A stretch of DNA of 64,000 bases, taken from contig OZ034967.1 of assembly GCA_964030785.1 (NCBI GenBank), positions 72,357,613-72,421,612 of the forward strand. The letters run 5' to 3'. The DNA comes from Siderastrea siderea (lineage: Eukaryota; Cnidaria; Anthozoa; Scleractinia; Rhizangiidae). Of the stretch, positions 39,201 to 51,642 are shown piece after piece (the first letter of the stretch is position 1; each line of letters starts with the position of its first letter). A program made the translations under genes and the position numbers. The notes under the pieces were generated by a model. The model made no database searches, was not told the origin of the DNA, and saw nothing but the letters and a program-made list of their open reading frames with translations.

Positions 39201-42200
39201 GCTGTACATATTCTTCGTAGATGTAAACGAATGTTCGACAAACAATGGTGGATGCAGCCATCACTGCTACAATATTCCTGGATCATTTTACTGTGGATGC
39301 CCAGAAGGAACAACTATGGCCGCCAATAATTTGACCTGCGTTGGTAAGTACCCCTGCAAAAATGAGCCAAGAATTCCGCGGAATTCCCCGGAAAAATTCC
39401 TGGCTTTCCGCGTTTTTTTGCACATAAGGAAAAGCCAGGAAAGCCTGGAGTCTCTTGGCTTTCCAGGAAAGCCCTGACTCTCTTGGCTCTCCAGGAAAGC
39501 CAGGAGTGTCTTGGCTTTCCACACTTTCCAGGATCCTGGAATGATTCCCGCTTTCCAGGCTTTTCAGTACTCTGTGTGGTCCTGGAAAGCCCGGAATTCT
39601 ACACCCCAAAGGCCTGGAAAAGCCAAGAAAGCCAGGAAGAAATGTCCACGCTTTCCTGGCTTTCCCCTATGTGAAAAAAAGCGCGGAAAGCCTGGAATGA
39701 TTCCCTGTTTTCCTGGCTTTTCAGGATGCTGCGCTTTCCTGGGAAGCCCAGAATTCTACACCCCAAAAGCCCGGAAAAGCCAAGAAAGCCAGGAAGAAAT
39801 GGTCCACGCTTTCCTAACTTTCCCCTAGGTGCAAAAAAGCGCGGAAAGCCTGGAATAATTTCCTGCTTTCCTGGTTTTCCAGGATTCCATGCTTTCCTGG
39901 AAAGCCCAGAATTCTACACCCCGAAAGCCCAGAAAAGCCTGGTGGAATGCTCCACGCTTTTCCGGCTTTTCTCTGCATTTGCAAAAAAACTTGGAAAGCC
40001 AAAAATGATTCCCCGCTTTCCTGGCTTTCCAGGATTCTGTGCTTTCCTGGAAAGCTCGGAATTCTACACCCAAAAAGCGCGGAAAAGCCTGGAAAGCCAG
40101 GAAGGAATGTTCCAAGCTTTTCTGGCTTTTCTACATCCAAAAAGCTTAATGGAACAGAAATACACATTGGACGCTAATAAATTGCCCTTAAGCCTTTCTT
40201 TAAATTATTGCATTGCCAGAAAGCTTCAAGGTCAGTAAGCTAATGGAATGTTTCCTGTCACTGTGGAAACCCCCTTACAACGAATACCCCAAATCCCAGT
40301 CTCTCCCTTGACATTTGGTTATTGTAACTATATTGGCGTTTCATTTGTATCTAGGATTTCTAGTATTTTGAGCTGGTTTCTTGAAATTTAAGCATCCAAT
40401 TAAACAAACTTAATCAAAGCCCACAGAATCCTGGAAAGCCCGGCAAAAATTTCATTTTCCTTCCTGTGCAACAAAAAACTTCTAATAGCCTCACCTTTTA
40501 GGAGAACTTGGGCTCTGTGGTTCCATGGAATTTGTGTGGAGCTGTCTTTCAAATCCTGGAAAATCAGCCTTGCCTCCTCTGCAGGTTAAAATACATTAAC
40601 TAAATTTTTTAAGGGCGATCAGTTTTCACTTGTTTGAATTAAAGGACCAAATTGACTATTTAGCCTTACATGTTCAGCGATAGCTGAATTGCTTTTTAAG
40701 TTAATCAAGCAATCCATTTGTCCAGCTAGCTAAATCTGAGCAATTGACACATAATAATTTTTGACATCATGAAGAAAAGCTTACAAATAATATGAATAGG
40801 TCACTATTGACAGAACACACAAGATAACAAAATGGCCAACGAATAATTCGTTTGAATGATAGTTAAGGGTAAATTTTGTTTAATTACACAAACTATCGTG
40901 GTGAAGAGATGGAAAACTAACTTAAGACTGAAAGTTCTGACTATCAACTGGGTAATACGAATTAGTCGTAAACAAATTAACTGTTTTGTTTTGCGTTAAT
41001 GAAGATTCAATGCAATATAAATGACTGGATACAGTGTTCTAAAAAAGGTCACAATGTATACTGCACTTACCGTACTGATGTATGACTGTAAATTTTGTCT
41101 ACAAATGGGATTTCCCTTGCTGCACGTTAACTCTTCTTTGACATAAAACTAGAGATTTATGACGCTTCTGTTCACTGATTCAAGACAACATAAAGTCATT
41201 GTTAATAGAAGGAAATTCGAAGATCTTAGTATAATTATTAAAATAAATCACTTCATTCCAACTCTGAGGTATTGCACAGTAAAATCCCATACCTTGGGAA
41301 TGAAGCTACAGTGAAACCTGTATTCAGACACCTTTTACTAATTAAGTCCCTAAATTTCCTTCCCATGTTTACTCTAAAACAAACCTGTGTTGAGCGCACA
41401 CCTCTTTTAAGAGGACATAGACACCAAAAACAAGCTATTTTGTTACGAGAAACCTGCATTAAGCATACACTTCAAGTGTCTCTAGAAGTTATTTTTTATG
41501 ACATTGTGGCAATGCTATCTGCTTCGAAGAGTGTGTTTTCCAGGAAATTTAGTGATTCTACTTGGAACCGCCAGTTGCGAAAGGTTTACGATAAAGCATG
41601 TCAAATATCCGGGTAAATAAAGGTGGAGATTTAACAGGCGAATAATTAACTATTGTTTCACAATTTAAAAGAACCTGTACTGAGAGGACACCCTGCATTT
41701 AGCGGGACAACAGGTTTCACTGCACCTTTAGGTACAGTCCTTCCTTTTGTTCTCATACGCTTATGTCTGCGTATCTAGGGTCTGGTCCGAGATATACTCA
41801 GGTCTCTTAAGATGCTGCCTACTAAATCCATATTGTATTTTTCCATGGTTTTTGACTATGTGAGAAAAGCAAATCCTAGCAAGGGCGGTTGGAATCCAAC
41901 AAAGAAAAATGGGGGTAAGAATACATTTTTCTTAAAGTTGAGAATCCACATTTGGTTGTTCTTACCTGTTAGTGCCATTTTAATATTCATTTTTTAATGC
42001 CTCCTGCCTCAGGCTAATTCCAGGCTCCTCTCTGCGTTTTGAGTAGCTGCCGACCAAAAAGAGTCGTTTCATTCAAGATGGCGGCTGTCCATCGCTGCCA
42101 ACTGAGATTGTTTTTAAAGCGAGAAAGAAACCAGGAGTCTGGATTAAAAGAAATCAGTGGGGATTCTGAAGAAGCATCGGTTCTCCAAGAGTTGGATAAG

Positions 42201-45200
42201 CTAGAATTTTCATAATTGTTAAATTTAAAGCGTGGAAATTTATGTAGATTTATAATTTTCCTTTTCATACACAGTTTACATGTGTAAACGCATGTGCAAT
42301 GTTGTGTGTGACAGGCCTCACATGTGTTACACGACTGAATTGTTGTATAATCTCACAGGTGTTACACATATAGACTCAGCATTCATATGTACACATCATA
42401 ATTCCTCACACACGAAATACATGTGTAACATGTATGGCTGGATCACACCAATTTTACACATGTGCAGCATGTGTATTTTAGGTGAGGTAAATTATCATAA
42501 TTTAGCTTATTTACGATAATGCTGACAGTAGTGGACTTAAAAGCATAAACTGTTGTAGTACAACATAAATTACATAAGATAATACGGGCAGGTAAGTGGA
42601 CTAAAAGCATGAACAGTTGTAGTACAACTTAAATTATATAGGATACTACTGGCAGGTAAGTGGACTTCAAAACAAGGACTCTCTTAGTACAACTTAAATT
42701 AAGTTTCTTTCTCATTTCACATCACCATTAACAGCTAAAGCCATTGACAATAGGCTGATGGAAATGAAGCCATCCGATTTGCTGTGCAGGGATCCACGAC
42801 GTTTACAAACAAATGTTCATCACTTCAAAGGTAAATGCCATTTGAAAAAGTATAAGTTAGTATAAACCAGTGCTCAAAATCAACTGTTGGGTATAGTGGT
42901 CCACAGGACCAGTAGGCTGAAAATGCACTGGTTCTCGGGTCAAAGTCACTGGTCATATGTCTTCTACACTTTATTTTAACTTTTTTTTAACCTTTAGTTA
43001 CATCAAAACTCCTGTAAGCAACCACCTCGGGAATTCAGAAAAGTGGTGGCAACTAAACCTGGTAACTTGCGAGATTGGGCTCTTGCAGACGACCACATGA
43101 TGAAACAATACCGCATAAAGCTTAGGGTGTGTTAATGGTTACTATCAGTACTTGGACAGAAATGTATCACAGAAGATGTTCACGAATGTGCAGGTCAGGC
43201 ATCCACACAGATTGAAATCTTCTCAGAATCTGTTATTCAGGGATGTGGTCACAAGTTCAAAACAAAATAAAAGTCGGCCATTCAAAAGAGCGTTCGCTTA
43301 CAAGAACTTTTAATTACTGAGCACAAATTAAAATTCAGTTGGTGTTTCACAGTGCTGATTGTAACTACAATAATGTGGAGTTGGTCGCTTACGAGAGTGG
43401 CTGCAAGGAGAGATTTGGCTGTAGTTGTTTTGTCTGTAGGTTTAAGTTATTGTGCATGCCACTTTATACGTTTTTTTTTTGTATTACTACATGTAGGTCC
43501 TTGTTCACCACCTCCCCAATTTCAGTGTTTGAGGGTTTTCCTACAGCGCAGTTTAAAACCTGAAACAATGTTGTCTTCAGGCATACTAATAGAAATTAAA
43601 CGAGTCCTTTAGCTGTCATGAGCAAATGATGCCTAGTGTTTCTTGCTTTCATTTTTGCAAATTTCCTTGATCTTTCATTTTGGCATTTTTTTGTTCTTTT
43701 TTTTGTGAGAGGAAAAGAGTTTGTTTTATCGTTCACGATCGTTTTAGTACTTCAAGCAAGTCAAGTTTGGAGAAAAGAGCTGAGATCATCGAAAAACTAA
43801 GTCACCGAAATTGTTTGAAGCTGTATCCTTTAAAAAATAAATAATTTTGATAGAACTATTGTAACAAGAAAAAAAAAAAGTTTCCGTAATGAAAGAATCC
43901 GCACAAACGACACTTCTAACTCTAACAATAGAGCACCGGAACTTTGTCTGCCCTTGTTATTCATCACGGTCGATTACTGAGCGTGAAGTTTGATACAAAA
44001 AAAGCCTAGTAATATTTTGCAATCAAAGCCATAACATGTTCTTGGATATTCGATGTCACCTTTTATAGGAAAAAAGTTTATAATGGCAAATCATTCTTTG
44101 TTGACAGAAAGAGTAGTTTTATTTCAATCAGTTCTAACATCGTGTTACTCGGTCTGCTGACCAATAAGAACGTCTCACCAGGTTTTAGAGTGGCTCCGTA
44201 TCTCCTTTGTTAATCCATATAAAGCGTTTATTCTATCTATGATAATTTGAAAGGGATTGTTCAAACCTGAGACTCTTTGTGTCAATTCACTTCAGGGTTT
44301 GTTCCGCTTTAACTAACAGAACAGCTGATGTTTTGAAATCAGTCTCCTTTATAACTAATAGTCATTAATGATTGGTTTTTGCACGCACCTCAACGATTTT
44401 GATTGACACATAAAGCGATGGTAAACAGTTCACACCTTTAAACAGTGTAATCGACTGTTCTGCTTTTATCGCTGTGGGCGGTTGAAGACATAGACAAGAA
44501 CTTTCAGATTTCTCTAGAACAACAAAGCGCGCTGGAGAGCAGTTCTTCTACTTCCTCTTTTCGCCATATGCGTGGCTGGGATTTATGGTACTGTACAGTG
44601 AGCATACTGCATGCTTTAATAAAAGCGAATTTGTTTGACGGTTTAGTTATTTGCTAGCAGTGTAAATGCCTTTTTATTTTGTTTTAGAAAATGGTGTGAC
44701 TGTATCCTGTGACGACGGAAACATGACGGTGTCATTAGAAAAGCAAAGATTCTCGTACCTAAATGCTAGCCAGCTGCACTTGCGTGGCTATTGGTACCCG
44801 TGCTGGGCAACTGAAAGCTCAACGCACCTGTTTCTCAGCACTGCTTTGAGCGATTGCTGGACTACGGTCATCGAAACGGAGGACTCGCTTATTTTCTCGA
44901 ACGAAATTTATGGAGAGGTTCAAGTATACAATTCAATCACCCGTGATCACGACTTTGAACTTCAGTTCGACTGCACCTATTCCAGAAAGAGGTTTCTCAG
45001 CTTAAGTTTCACGCCCAATGGAATTGTGATACCTGTAGGAGATAGATAGAGGAGATAGATGTCGATGTTTTATATGTTTTCTTTTTTACCCTAAGCGTTC
45101 ATCTGTGGTGCGGCAAAATACTATATTATATTATATTATATTATATTATATTATATTATATTATATTATATTATATTATATTATATTATATTATATTATA

Positions 45201-48200
45201 TTATATTATATTATATTATATTATATTTTTATTTTTAAAGCCACGAACGACGTCTCGAAAATGTGAACTGATCTACATATTGTTGGTAGAGGGATTCGGC
45301 AATCTCAACTTCAAGTTGGACTTCTGCAGAAACAATTCTTATACAACAGCATACTACGACTATGACTACCCACTGAATGTCCCTCTGAATGAGTACATAT
45401 ACGTTCAGTACAGCGTGGAGTCCAGCGCTGATCTGGTGATAATGGCCGAGAACTGTAAGGCCACCAAAGATGGAAGATTTTATTTCTCGCCAGCGTATTA
45501 TCTTATATAGAATGGGTAGGTATATGCTGGTAGTGGAGAAAGTTTGGCGTTTTTATTTATTTATTTATTTATTTATTTATTTTTTATGATTCGCAGCTAT
45601 ATGTTGTTATGAACCGTAACGACTTGCTACCGTCAACTGAGATCATTCGTTCTTTCATAGGCGACATACTGGCCTGGAATACTTGCAACCTTTAAGCTAA
45701 TATATAACCCTAAGAAACTGCAATTTTAAAATTCTCCTTATGATTTGTGCACTCCATCACACTCGATTCCATTTTGGTTGAAGGATCCGTTGTAAAGCTA
45801 ACCACCAAAGCCAGAGACTTAGGAGTTATACTTGATCAACATATTGATTTCTCTGCCCACATAAAATATAACATCTCCGGCAAAGCCACTATAGCCATTA
45901 GAAACAACGGCTATTTAAGGAGATATCCGTTACGATCAGATCAGACAATGAGTGACTTGTTCATCCCACTATTATGAGCCATCTTGACTATTGTAACAGT
46001 TTTTTATTTAGATTGCCATCAAACCAGACTGAAAAACAACAGAGCATGATCCAGACACAGTGGGTTTGTCTTGTAACGGGTATCAACACGGGCCAATAGG
46101 GAACATGGATTTCGAGTTCTCGACGAACGTTCTTCGATTCTCCTGTGTGTTCGATAGTAGACGCTTATCCGCCAGCCATTTAAAAAAAAAAAGCACTAAG
46201 TCCTAGTTCTACAGTGCCTCTTGAGGACCTCCTGAGACCCTAAAATCGGCTGGGTAAGAAGATCTTGGGCCGTTGCTAGGAGATTTGTGCCACTGGCCAA
46301 TCGTAGGGTCGAAAAGACAACGTTATTGTTTTTCAAATTCGTCCGTTAGCTTGTAAGAGCAAAAAGATCTTTGTAGTCCCCCGACAAAACCTAATTTGAA
46401 TTAAAATTTTTAATCCGTTGCTCGAGGACCTCCCATATATGGAAGTCAATCATACAATCTTCTTACGAGCTCGTAACCGTAACCTGGCAAAGATGGCCTA
46501 CCAGTCTCTCTCTCTCTCTCTTAGGGATTTTTGGTGAGCTGCGAAGAACTACGACTGAGTGGTTTTTCAAAATGGCGGGCGGATATGCCTCTACCATCGA
46601 ACTCACCGAAGAATCGAGGAGAAATAAGGATATTTGCAGACGGTGATGTAGAAATTAAAGACACTGGACAGCAGAACTGATAGTAAGGTAATAGTTTTAT
46701 AGAGGTGTCTAAATATTTCATGGCTGTCTGCTTGAAACAACCCTCGGTGAGAACTCGAAATCCATGTTTCCTATAGCTCATGGTATCATCAGAGAGGAAC
46801 ACGTTACACCTGTTGTAAATAAACTGCATTGGCTTCCAGTGCATAACAGAATTGGTTTTAACATCATACGTTTGACATTTGACCTTCTGCATGGCCTTGC
46901 TTCTGACTATCTCATTAATTTAATTGATGCATATCAGACTCACCGACAAATGCGCTCTTATAAGAAAAATCTTTTACTTGTTCCTTCCGTTTGGTATGTT
47001 TCCTGTGGACACAGCTTTTTTCTTTTGCTTCTCCTATTTTTTGGAACCAAGTACCTCATTCTATTCATTCTGGTCAAACCATTCGGTCGTTTGAAAAGGC
47101 CTTTAACCTATTCTGCCTGGGGTGGGGGCGGGGGGGGGGGCACATTGTGCCCGCGCTGTCTTTAACGAATTATAAGTCTTAAACGGCTAGACGAATAATC
47201 ACCAAATCTCGTGACTTTTCCTGAAATTTATCAGGGAAAATTTTCCTGTGTCAATGATGTGTCTATGATGATTGACCTTTCCATAGCACCCGTCTACTCA
47301 GAAGTGTATTTTGACTGTTTTCTGTCTTTTTTCAGTCTTTTTTTAGAATTTTCCCTTCGTTTGTAAAAAGAAGATATATTTTTTTACTTTTGTGTGCGTG
47401 TTTTGACTTAATATGTTTCTTAAAACAAAATCATGTTTTTTTGGTGACGTCATGGTCAGCTGTATGACTGCAGGCTTGGGATTCAAGATAGCGGCCCTAA
47501 ATTCAAAATGGCGGGTTTGTGACGTTATTGTGACTTCACGACACGCATAGTTGACACTTCATAAGCCCAATCTGTTAAGCTGATGGCGTGCTAAAAACGT
47601 GCCAAGTTTCATCACAAGAGCCTCAATACTTTTCGAAATCTGTGGGGGGGGGGGAGCACTTTGTGTCCCCCCCTTCCAGGCTCAGAAACTGAAAAAAACG
47701 CCCAGGCAGAATAGGGTCAAAAACAGTTTATTTTGCAAAAGGTTTACCTAATAAATGGCTAATTTGTTGATTATTTTATATATTTTTATTTTTAATTGTT
47801 GTACAACGTATAAACACTGTTTCATACGTTTTATAAAAATTACGTTATTATTATTATTATTATTGTTATTATTATTAGACTCAGAATTTCGAATGGAGAG
47901 TGGACTTTGCAATTTGCTGCTTTATATGTATAAAATTTTTCTCGACATATTTTTATCATTCCTTTCTTAACTGTTGTAATCTTTTTTGAACTTATTATTA
48001 ATATTATAGCAGAATTTGTTTGTCATCAAAACCAAAGTTTTGTTTAAAAGACAAGATTCTATAGAGCTTTTGAACGTTACTTGATATAACGAACATTAAT
48101 AACACGTTAGACATATATAAATATTTAGCAAAGCAGTCAAGAAAAGCCCAGCTAATCAACAATCGAGTGGGAGAGGTTAACAATACTTAAATGATGCTAC

Positions 48201-49791
48201 ACAAGAAAATTTATCCTTATCTGTCAATATCAACATGCGGGAATGGCCTGAATTACTTCCTTTAAGTAAAAACTGTTTGAAATATTAATTTCAACAGCAA
48301 CACTGTAATTAAGGCTTATTGAAAACAAAAAAGCTGCTTCGTTGCCCTTTTACTTGGCCAGCGAATAACATATGATTTAAAGTCGAGTGAACAAAAACTA
48401 CATCTGTCGACTGTTTACAACCGGAATGAAAATTGAATTTCACAACAAAAATCATGCACTTATAAAAATTACACCTACCTGACATTGTAGCCTGTTTGAC
48501 TCGACAGTTGGCCCAAATTTCTAAGCAATGCAGCGAAAAATAAAGTGTTGTCCAAAGTGGAAATACGCAACAAACACCTTGAAACGATTTCTACGAGATT
48601 GCTTTATAGCCGCCCCTAAAAAGGGCACCAGTGTCCCTCAATAATCCATGACATTGGTGCAGAGTACTCCGCGTGCGTGCAAATTCACATCCCTAAGCTC
48701 TATGAAAAAGATATTTAAAAAAAACTGTTAGCGTAGTTGGAAAGAGCATAGTCTGAAACCAAATATGCTGATTCGCTTTCACATTTATATCAAAACCTCA
48801 CAAAACAGGGGATTATCAAAAGTTTCAGGTTCGTCTCTTTCGTTTTTTTTTTCAAAAGAAAAATAACAACGGCCGTTTTTGAATAACTTAGACATTTTTG
48901 TGCAATATGAGCGGGAGAAATTAAGGATTCATTGTGCTTAAAGTGATTTGAAATATTCCGTGCGCTCTGGTCACGTGACCGATGACGTCACAAAAATAAG
49001 GTTATCATGGACGTTACTTTCATGTGAAGTTCTATTAACTAGCTGAAGTTTGCTTGTCTCCGCCTTAGACTGCCATAGCTACAGACTCCTTGCCAGTCCC
49101 CTGGGAAATGCTCCTGTACAGAGCCATCGTAACTTTCAAATGCCAGATGTAAACAGGCAATTTCCAAGTTGCTCACTCCAATGACCATCAGGGCACGTTA
49201 TCTGCTTTGGAATTGATAGAAGCCTGTTCTTGCAGTGAGTTAAAACGTCCTTTATTGCCACAGTCACGTGACTGATGATGTCATCACCGTGACATTGATA
49301 TGAGGGATAACTTTTACGCAGGTATAAATACCACATGGTACAGCGTCCTCTTCGACCACAAGTTAACTAACTTATTTAGTATTGAAATTGTTTCAGGAGC
49401 AAAGCATGCTGGAAGGTTCTTATTATAATTATATTGTTTTTAATTATTATTATTATTAACGTTTCTATTTTAACTATTGTAAGTCTCCTTCGAACTTATT
49501 TGAATAAAGATTTAATATTTGTTATTATTATTATTATTATTAATCAAATAAATGTCTCTTTTTAATTTTTTGATTTTTTGATGTACATACATAACTTTTA
49601 CAGTATTTGTTATACCTCTTACGCTTACAGAGTGCCTATTTTTAAACAACTAATTTAACGCATATTTTTAAATACGAGTATCTTGTAAGTTGAGAATTTA
49701 TTAATATTATACCATTTTTAATGTTAAATTGTACATACGATTTTTCATAAGATTATGTTAATAGTTAGTCATTTTGGAATAAATATTGTTT

Positions 49792-49824
<33 letters not shown>

Positions 49825-51421
49825 TTCTTATGCACGGGGATTTGTAAGAAAGTAATGAAAGATGATAATGATGACGATGATGACAATGTGACGATGATCG
49901 TGCCTCAACTAATTGGCGAGTAGCCGAGTGTTACATTTCAGATAGAGGAGAGATACCGCTAATCATTAGTTACAATTTATATCCTTGTTAGTAAGGAAAC
50001 GGACATTGCTTAGCCTTAGTAGTCTATCCCGATGATTTTGGGCACATTTTGTCATTACCCTTTTCGTTTTAACTTGGTAGATGCAAGCAAGATTCAACTT
50101 TGGATTACAATTGCGATTTGTCCCGACGTTTCCAGCAATTACGTTTCAGAACGTTCAGATTTTCCGAGGACTGCGACACGGTTTACTTTCATTGTGAGCT
50201 GCTGGCCTGTCACAGAAACATATCTAATTCCAGGTCAGTTAATGTTGCAACTCACATAATTTTGCTTTTCTTTAAATTAAGCAACCTACATTTCTGTCTG
50301 AAGATAATGGCTATATGTTCCCAAAAGGCCGTTGTAATAGGCGTTACAATTGAGTCTTAAAATATTTTAAAAGCAAACCACAAAGTTGAACTGCAACGTT
50401 TTTATGACTCGTGGTTTGGTTGTGGAATATTTAATGGCCAATGTTTTTAAAAAATTGCATTAATATTGATTTTCGTCCGTTTGACCTCTTTCGACTTATG
50501 GTTTTATTTACTCCCTTCACCCTTTCTCAGTTTGGACCATGCATCCGATCTCGTTAAAATCGTGAGCAGCTCTTTTGCTCTTTGAACTTATACTCTGTGT
50601 TTTTACGAGATCTTAACATGTTAACCCAGTTAAACCTTGGAGGTGGGAGCAAATAAATCCCTCCATTACTTCAAACATTGGCAACTTTGCCACAGTTCTG
50701 TAAATGATCTAATGAACTAGATGATTTAAAACGTTGTCTGTCTTTCATCATAAAGGTGTAGCCACGGTTGTGTGAACAACAAGAAAAGAAGAAAAAGAGG
50801 AGTAACAACACGCGACGAAAGCGAGCAACCAAGTACAACCAAGACCTACAAAATCAAACGAGGACCAATAATGATTACTGAGAAAAAGGAAGAACTGAAA
50901 GGTGATTAATAGGGCTATCAGTTAGATTGAAAAGCTAATGTCTTGAATGTTCCACAGTCCACCGAACAATGGAAGACAAGGCAGAGAATATTGAAATTCC
51001 CTCGCCTTTGAGATCATAAGACACGTCACATTGTTAAATGTCTGTGCCTTTAAGACATTTCAAACCTTGATACTGAGTATTTGTCAGCGTTTTAAGAATT
51101 AGTTAAACACAATACGAACACTGACTGTAAGAGAGCACATCATTTTGTCATAGTCTAAAGATATTTGCTCTTGTCATCTTTCCAGATACTGGAAAAACTG
51201 ACAAACAAGCCTTCATGAATGGCAGCGTATCAGCTGCTGGAGGTGTTGCAGTGCTCGCTATCATAGGCCTTGTTGTGTTATTTATCAAGTACCGTATCGC
51301 AAGACTGATGATGAACCGAAACAAGGTGGGCGATCTGTACACCACCCAAGACGAACAAATGAGGGGACGAAACGCGTACATCCAAGAGGAAGATATAATG
51401 GAAAAAGACGAAACCTTGTGA
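27084..51421 (+). CDS. EGF/ZP-domain type I transmembrane glycoprotein (host gene, 17 exons)
   Basis: Exons with GT-AG borders and matching phases: 27084-27209, 30533-30789, 31756-32032, 32470-32756, 33118-33270, 33623-33666, 33782-33882, 35129-35450, 35914-36012, 38061-38264, 38521-38643, 39221-39343, 44688-45034, 45292-45515, 50081-50233, 50756-50901, 51186-51421. Total 3222 bases, 1073 aa if the TAG at codon 894 is ignored. Layout: signal peptide; about 500 residues of Cys-containing beta-rich ectodomain; EGF domains; ZP-N and ZP-C; furin-type KRRKR; transmembrane helix; 50-residue tail. ZP proteins polymerise into extracellular filaments after furin-type cleavage. Exon choice rests on splice motifs and phase only. 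Confidence 0.75.
30533..35450 (+). CDS. Exons 2-8: beta-rich ectodomain
   Basis: Seven exons encode about 480 residues with paired cysteines and two segments resembling cadherin/Ig-like folds ([13 protein letters not shown] and [22 protein letters not shown]), followed by a domain ending [12 protein letters not shown]. Several N-glycosylation sequons. No named domain is claimed. The introns are AT-rich with nothing else recognisable beyond low-complexity pyrimidine-rich DNA at 34000-35090. Confidence 0.65.
33856..33990 (+). repeat. 64-bp tandem duplication spanning the exon 7 donor
   Basis: TGGTGGAGCATCAAG... to ...ATAATTGTT occurs at 33856-33919 and again at 33927-33990 (71-base period), duplicating the end of exon 7 with its GTAAGT. 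Confidence 0.85.
35914..38264 (+). CDS. Exons 9-10: calcium-binding EGF split by a long insert
   Basis: Exon 9 (35914-36012) opens with the cbEGF start DVNEC; exon 10 (38061-38264) ends with the EGF core [30 protein letters not shown]. Between them lie about 65 extra Ser/Tyr-rich residues encoded by the end of exon 9 and start of exon 10, so the first two cysteines are unusually far apart. The 2.0-kb intron holds a (TAA)n repeat fragment at 36735-37060. Confidence 0.65.
38521..38643 (+). CDS. Exon 11: EGF domain, copy 1
   Basis: Complete EGF ([12 protein letters not shown]...[15 protein letters not shown]...LTCV), phase 1-1, so it can be duplicated or skipped without a frameshift. Nearly identical to exon 12. 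Confidence 0.8.
39221..39343 (+). CDS. Exon 12: EGF domain, copy 2
   Basis: Same EGF exactly 700 bases downstream, with DVNEC instead of DVSEC restoring the calcium-binding consensus. At the end of this copy, the duplication stops within the intron and runs into the GGAAAGCC repeat field. Confidence 0.8.
39366..40135. repeat. Degenerate palindromic GGAAAGCC/GGCTTTCC minisatellite
   Basis: Dozens of copies of TGGAAAGCCAGGAA and its complement CCTGGCTTTCC, with an embedded longer unit (GAATTCTACACCCCAAAAGCC) recurring about every 170 bases. It lies in the intron after exon 12. Long open frames on both strands are by-products. Confidence 0.85.
40140..44680. other. Intron 12, remainder
   Basis: AT-rich. 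Includes ACATGTGTAA-type palindromic repeats (42270-42490), a tandem repeat at 42530-42706, and no supported gene. Confidence 0.5.
42530..42706 (+). repeat. Tandem repeat, period about 64 bp, 2.7 copies
   Basis: Units begin GTGGACT(T)AAAAGCAT and include TTGTAGTACAAC and GGCAGGTAA; the third is partial. Confidence 0.8.
44688..45034 (+). CDS. Exon 13: ZP-N domain
   Basis: [17 protein letters not shown]...LHLRG...C...[31 protein letters not shown], the classic ZP-N order with four cysteines (usual CGT replaced by CWT). Donor GTAGGA after a PNGIVIP stretch, phase 0. Confidence 0.75.
45119..45230. repeat. (ATATT)n microsatellite
   Basis: About 21 nearly perfect pentamers in the short intron between the two ZP exons. 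Confidence 0.95.
45292..45515 (+). CDS. Exon 14: ZP-C, first half, with in-frame TAG
   Basis: [55 protein letters not shown]... is typical ZP-C. The segment YYLI-stop-NG is reached at TAG 45508-45510, where family members have a Gln or Lys before Asn-Gly. Acceptor TAGAG, donor GTAGGT. Exon 15 continues NGC KQDST exactly as expected, so the model is right and the stop is real in this sequence. Confidence 0.75.
45735..47108 (+). mobile_element. LINE ORF2 C-terminal fragment, split by a MITE
   Basis: 45747-46075 encodes [21 protein letters not shown]... and 46770-47100 encodes the continuing [20 protein letters not shown], motifs found after the RT domain in L2/CR1/Jockey-type LINEs. The stretch between is a foreign insertion. 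Confidence 0.7.
46096..46774. mobile_element. MITE with 26-bp terminal inverted repeats
   Basis: ATAGGGAACATGGATTTCGA at 46096 is inverted at the right end (46774) with one mismatch in 26 bases; it interrupts the LINE. Confidence 0.75.
47108..47715. mobile_element. Second insertion with short inverted ends
   Basis: CCTATTCTGCCTGGG at 47108 and its complement CCCAGGCAGAATAGG at about 47700-47715 flank 600 bases with a G-run at each side. Confidence 0.55.
47720..50070. other. Rest of intron 14
   Basis: AT-rich with several (ATT)n runs (47843, 49520, 49797); no gene recognised. Confidence 0.5.
50081..50233 (+). CDS. Exon 15: ZP-C, second half
   Basis: Completes the ZP-C domain: [10 protein letters not shown]...[26 protein letters not shown], with the conserved aromatic and cysteine pattern. 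Confidence 0.75.
50756..50901 (+). CDS. Exon 16: last ZP cysteines and furin-type site
   Basis: CSHGCVNN is followed by KKRRKRG, a consensus furin cleavage site at the place where ZP precursors are cut, then a Thr/Lys/Glu-rich linker. Confidence 0.75.
51186..51421 (+). CDS. Exon 17: transmembrane helix and tail
   Basis: [20 protein letters not shown] spans the membrane, followed by a basic stop-transfer ([13 protein letters not shown]) and a 40-residue acidic tail ending at TGA 51419-51421. Confidence 0.75.
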
Positions 51422-51642
51422 TTACAACGTGTATTACAAGAACGGTTTCGCTTTCTTTAAGAGCCAAACACTAATTTGTCTAGCGTTTTGTTCCATCTGA
51501 CCGACTAAACAATTGCAGTACTAGAATAGATGAAAGTGCTGATGTAGATGCACCTTGTTTTGGTGTCAAGTATTTTTTCCAACTTCTTTCAACTGGTTTT
51601 AACTTCACAAAGGCACGTCCCTACATTTAAAAGCATACACGG

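Larger units (their letters stand above)
38366..39361 (+). repeat. 700-bp offset duplication of the EGF exon with intron flanks
   Basis: About 296 bases (38366-38661) recur at 39066-39361 with few differences; the intervening 400 bases are single copy. Confidence 0.85.

Noticed and set aside
39366..40135. CRISPR-like repeat array
   Set aside because: Units are irregular, in both orientations and without unique spacers; this is eukaryotic DNA.
39283..40238. Several long frames on both strands around 39.3-40.2 kb
   Set aside because: The region is a degenerate minisatellite; frames arise from the repeat unit and share the same low-complexity composition.
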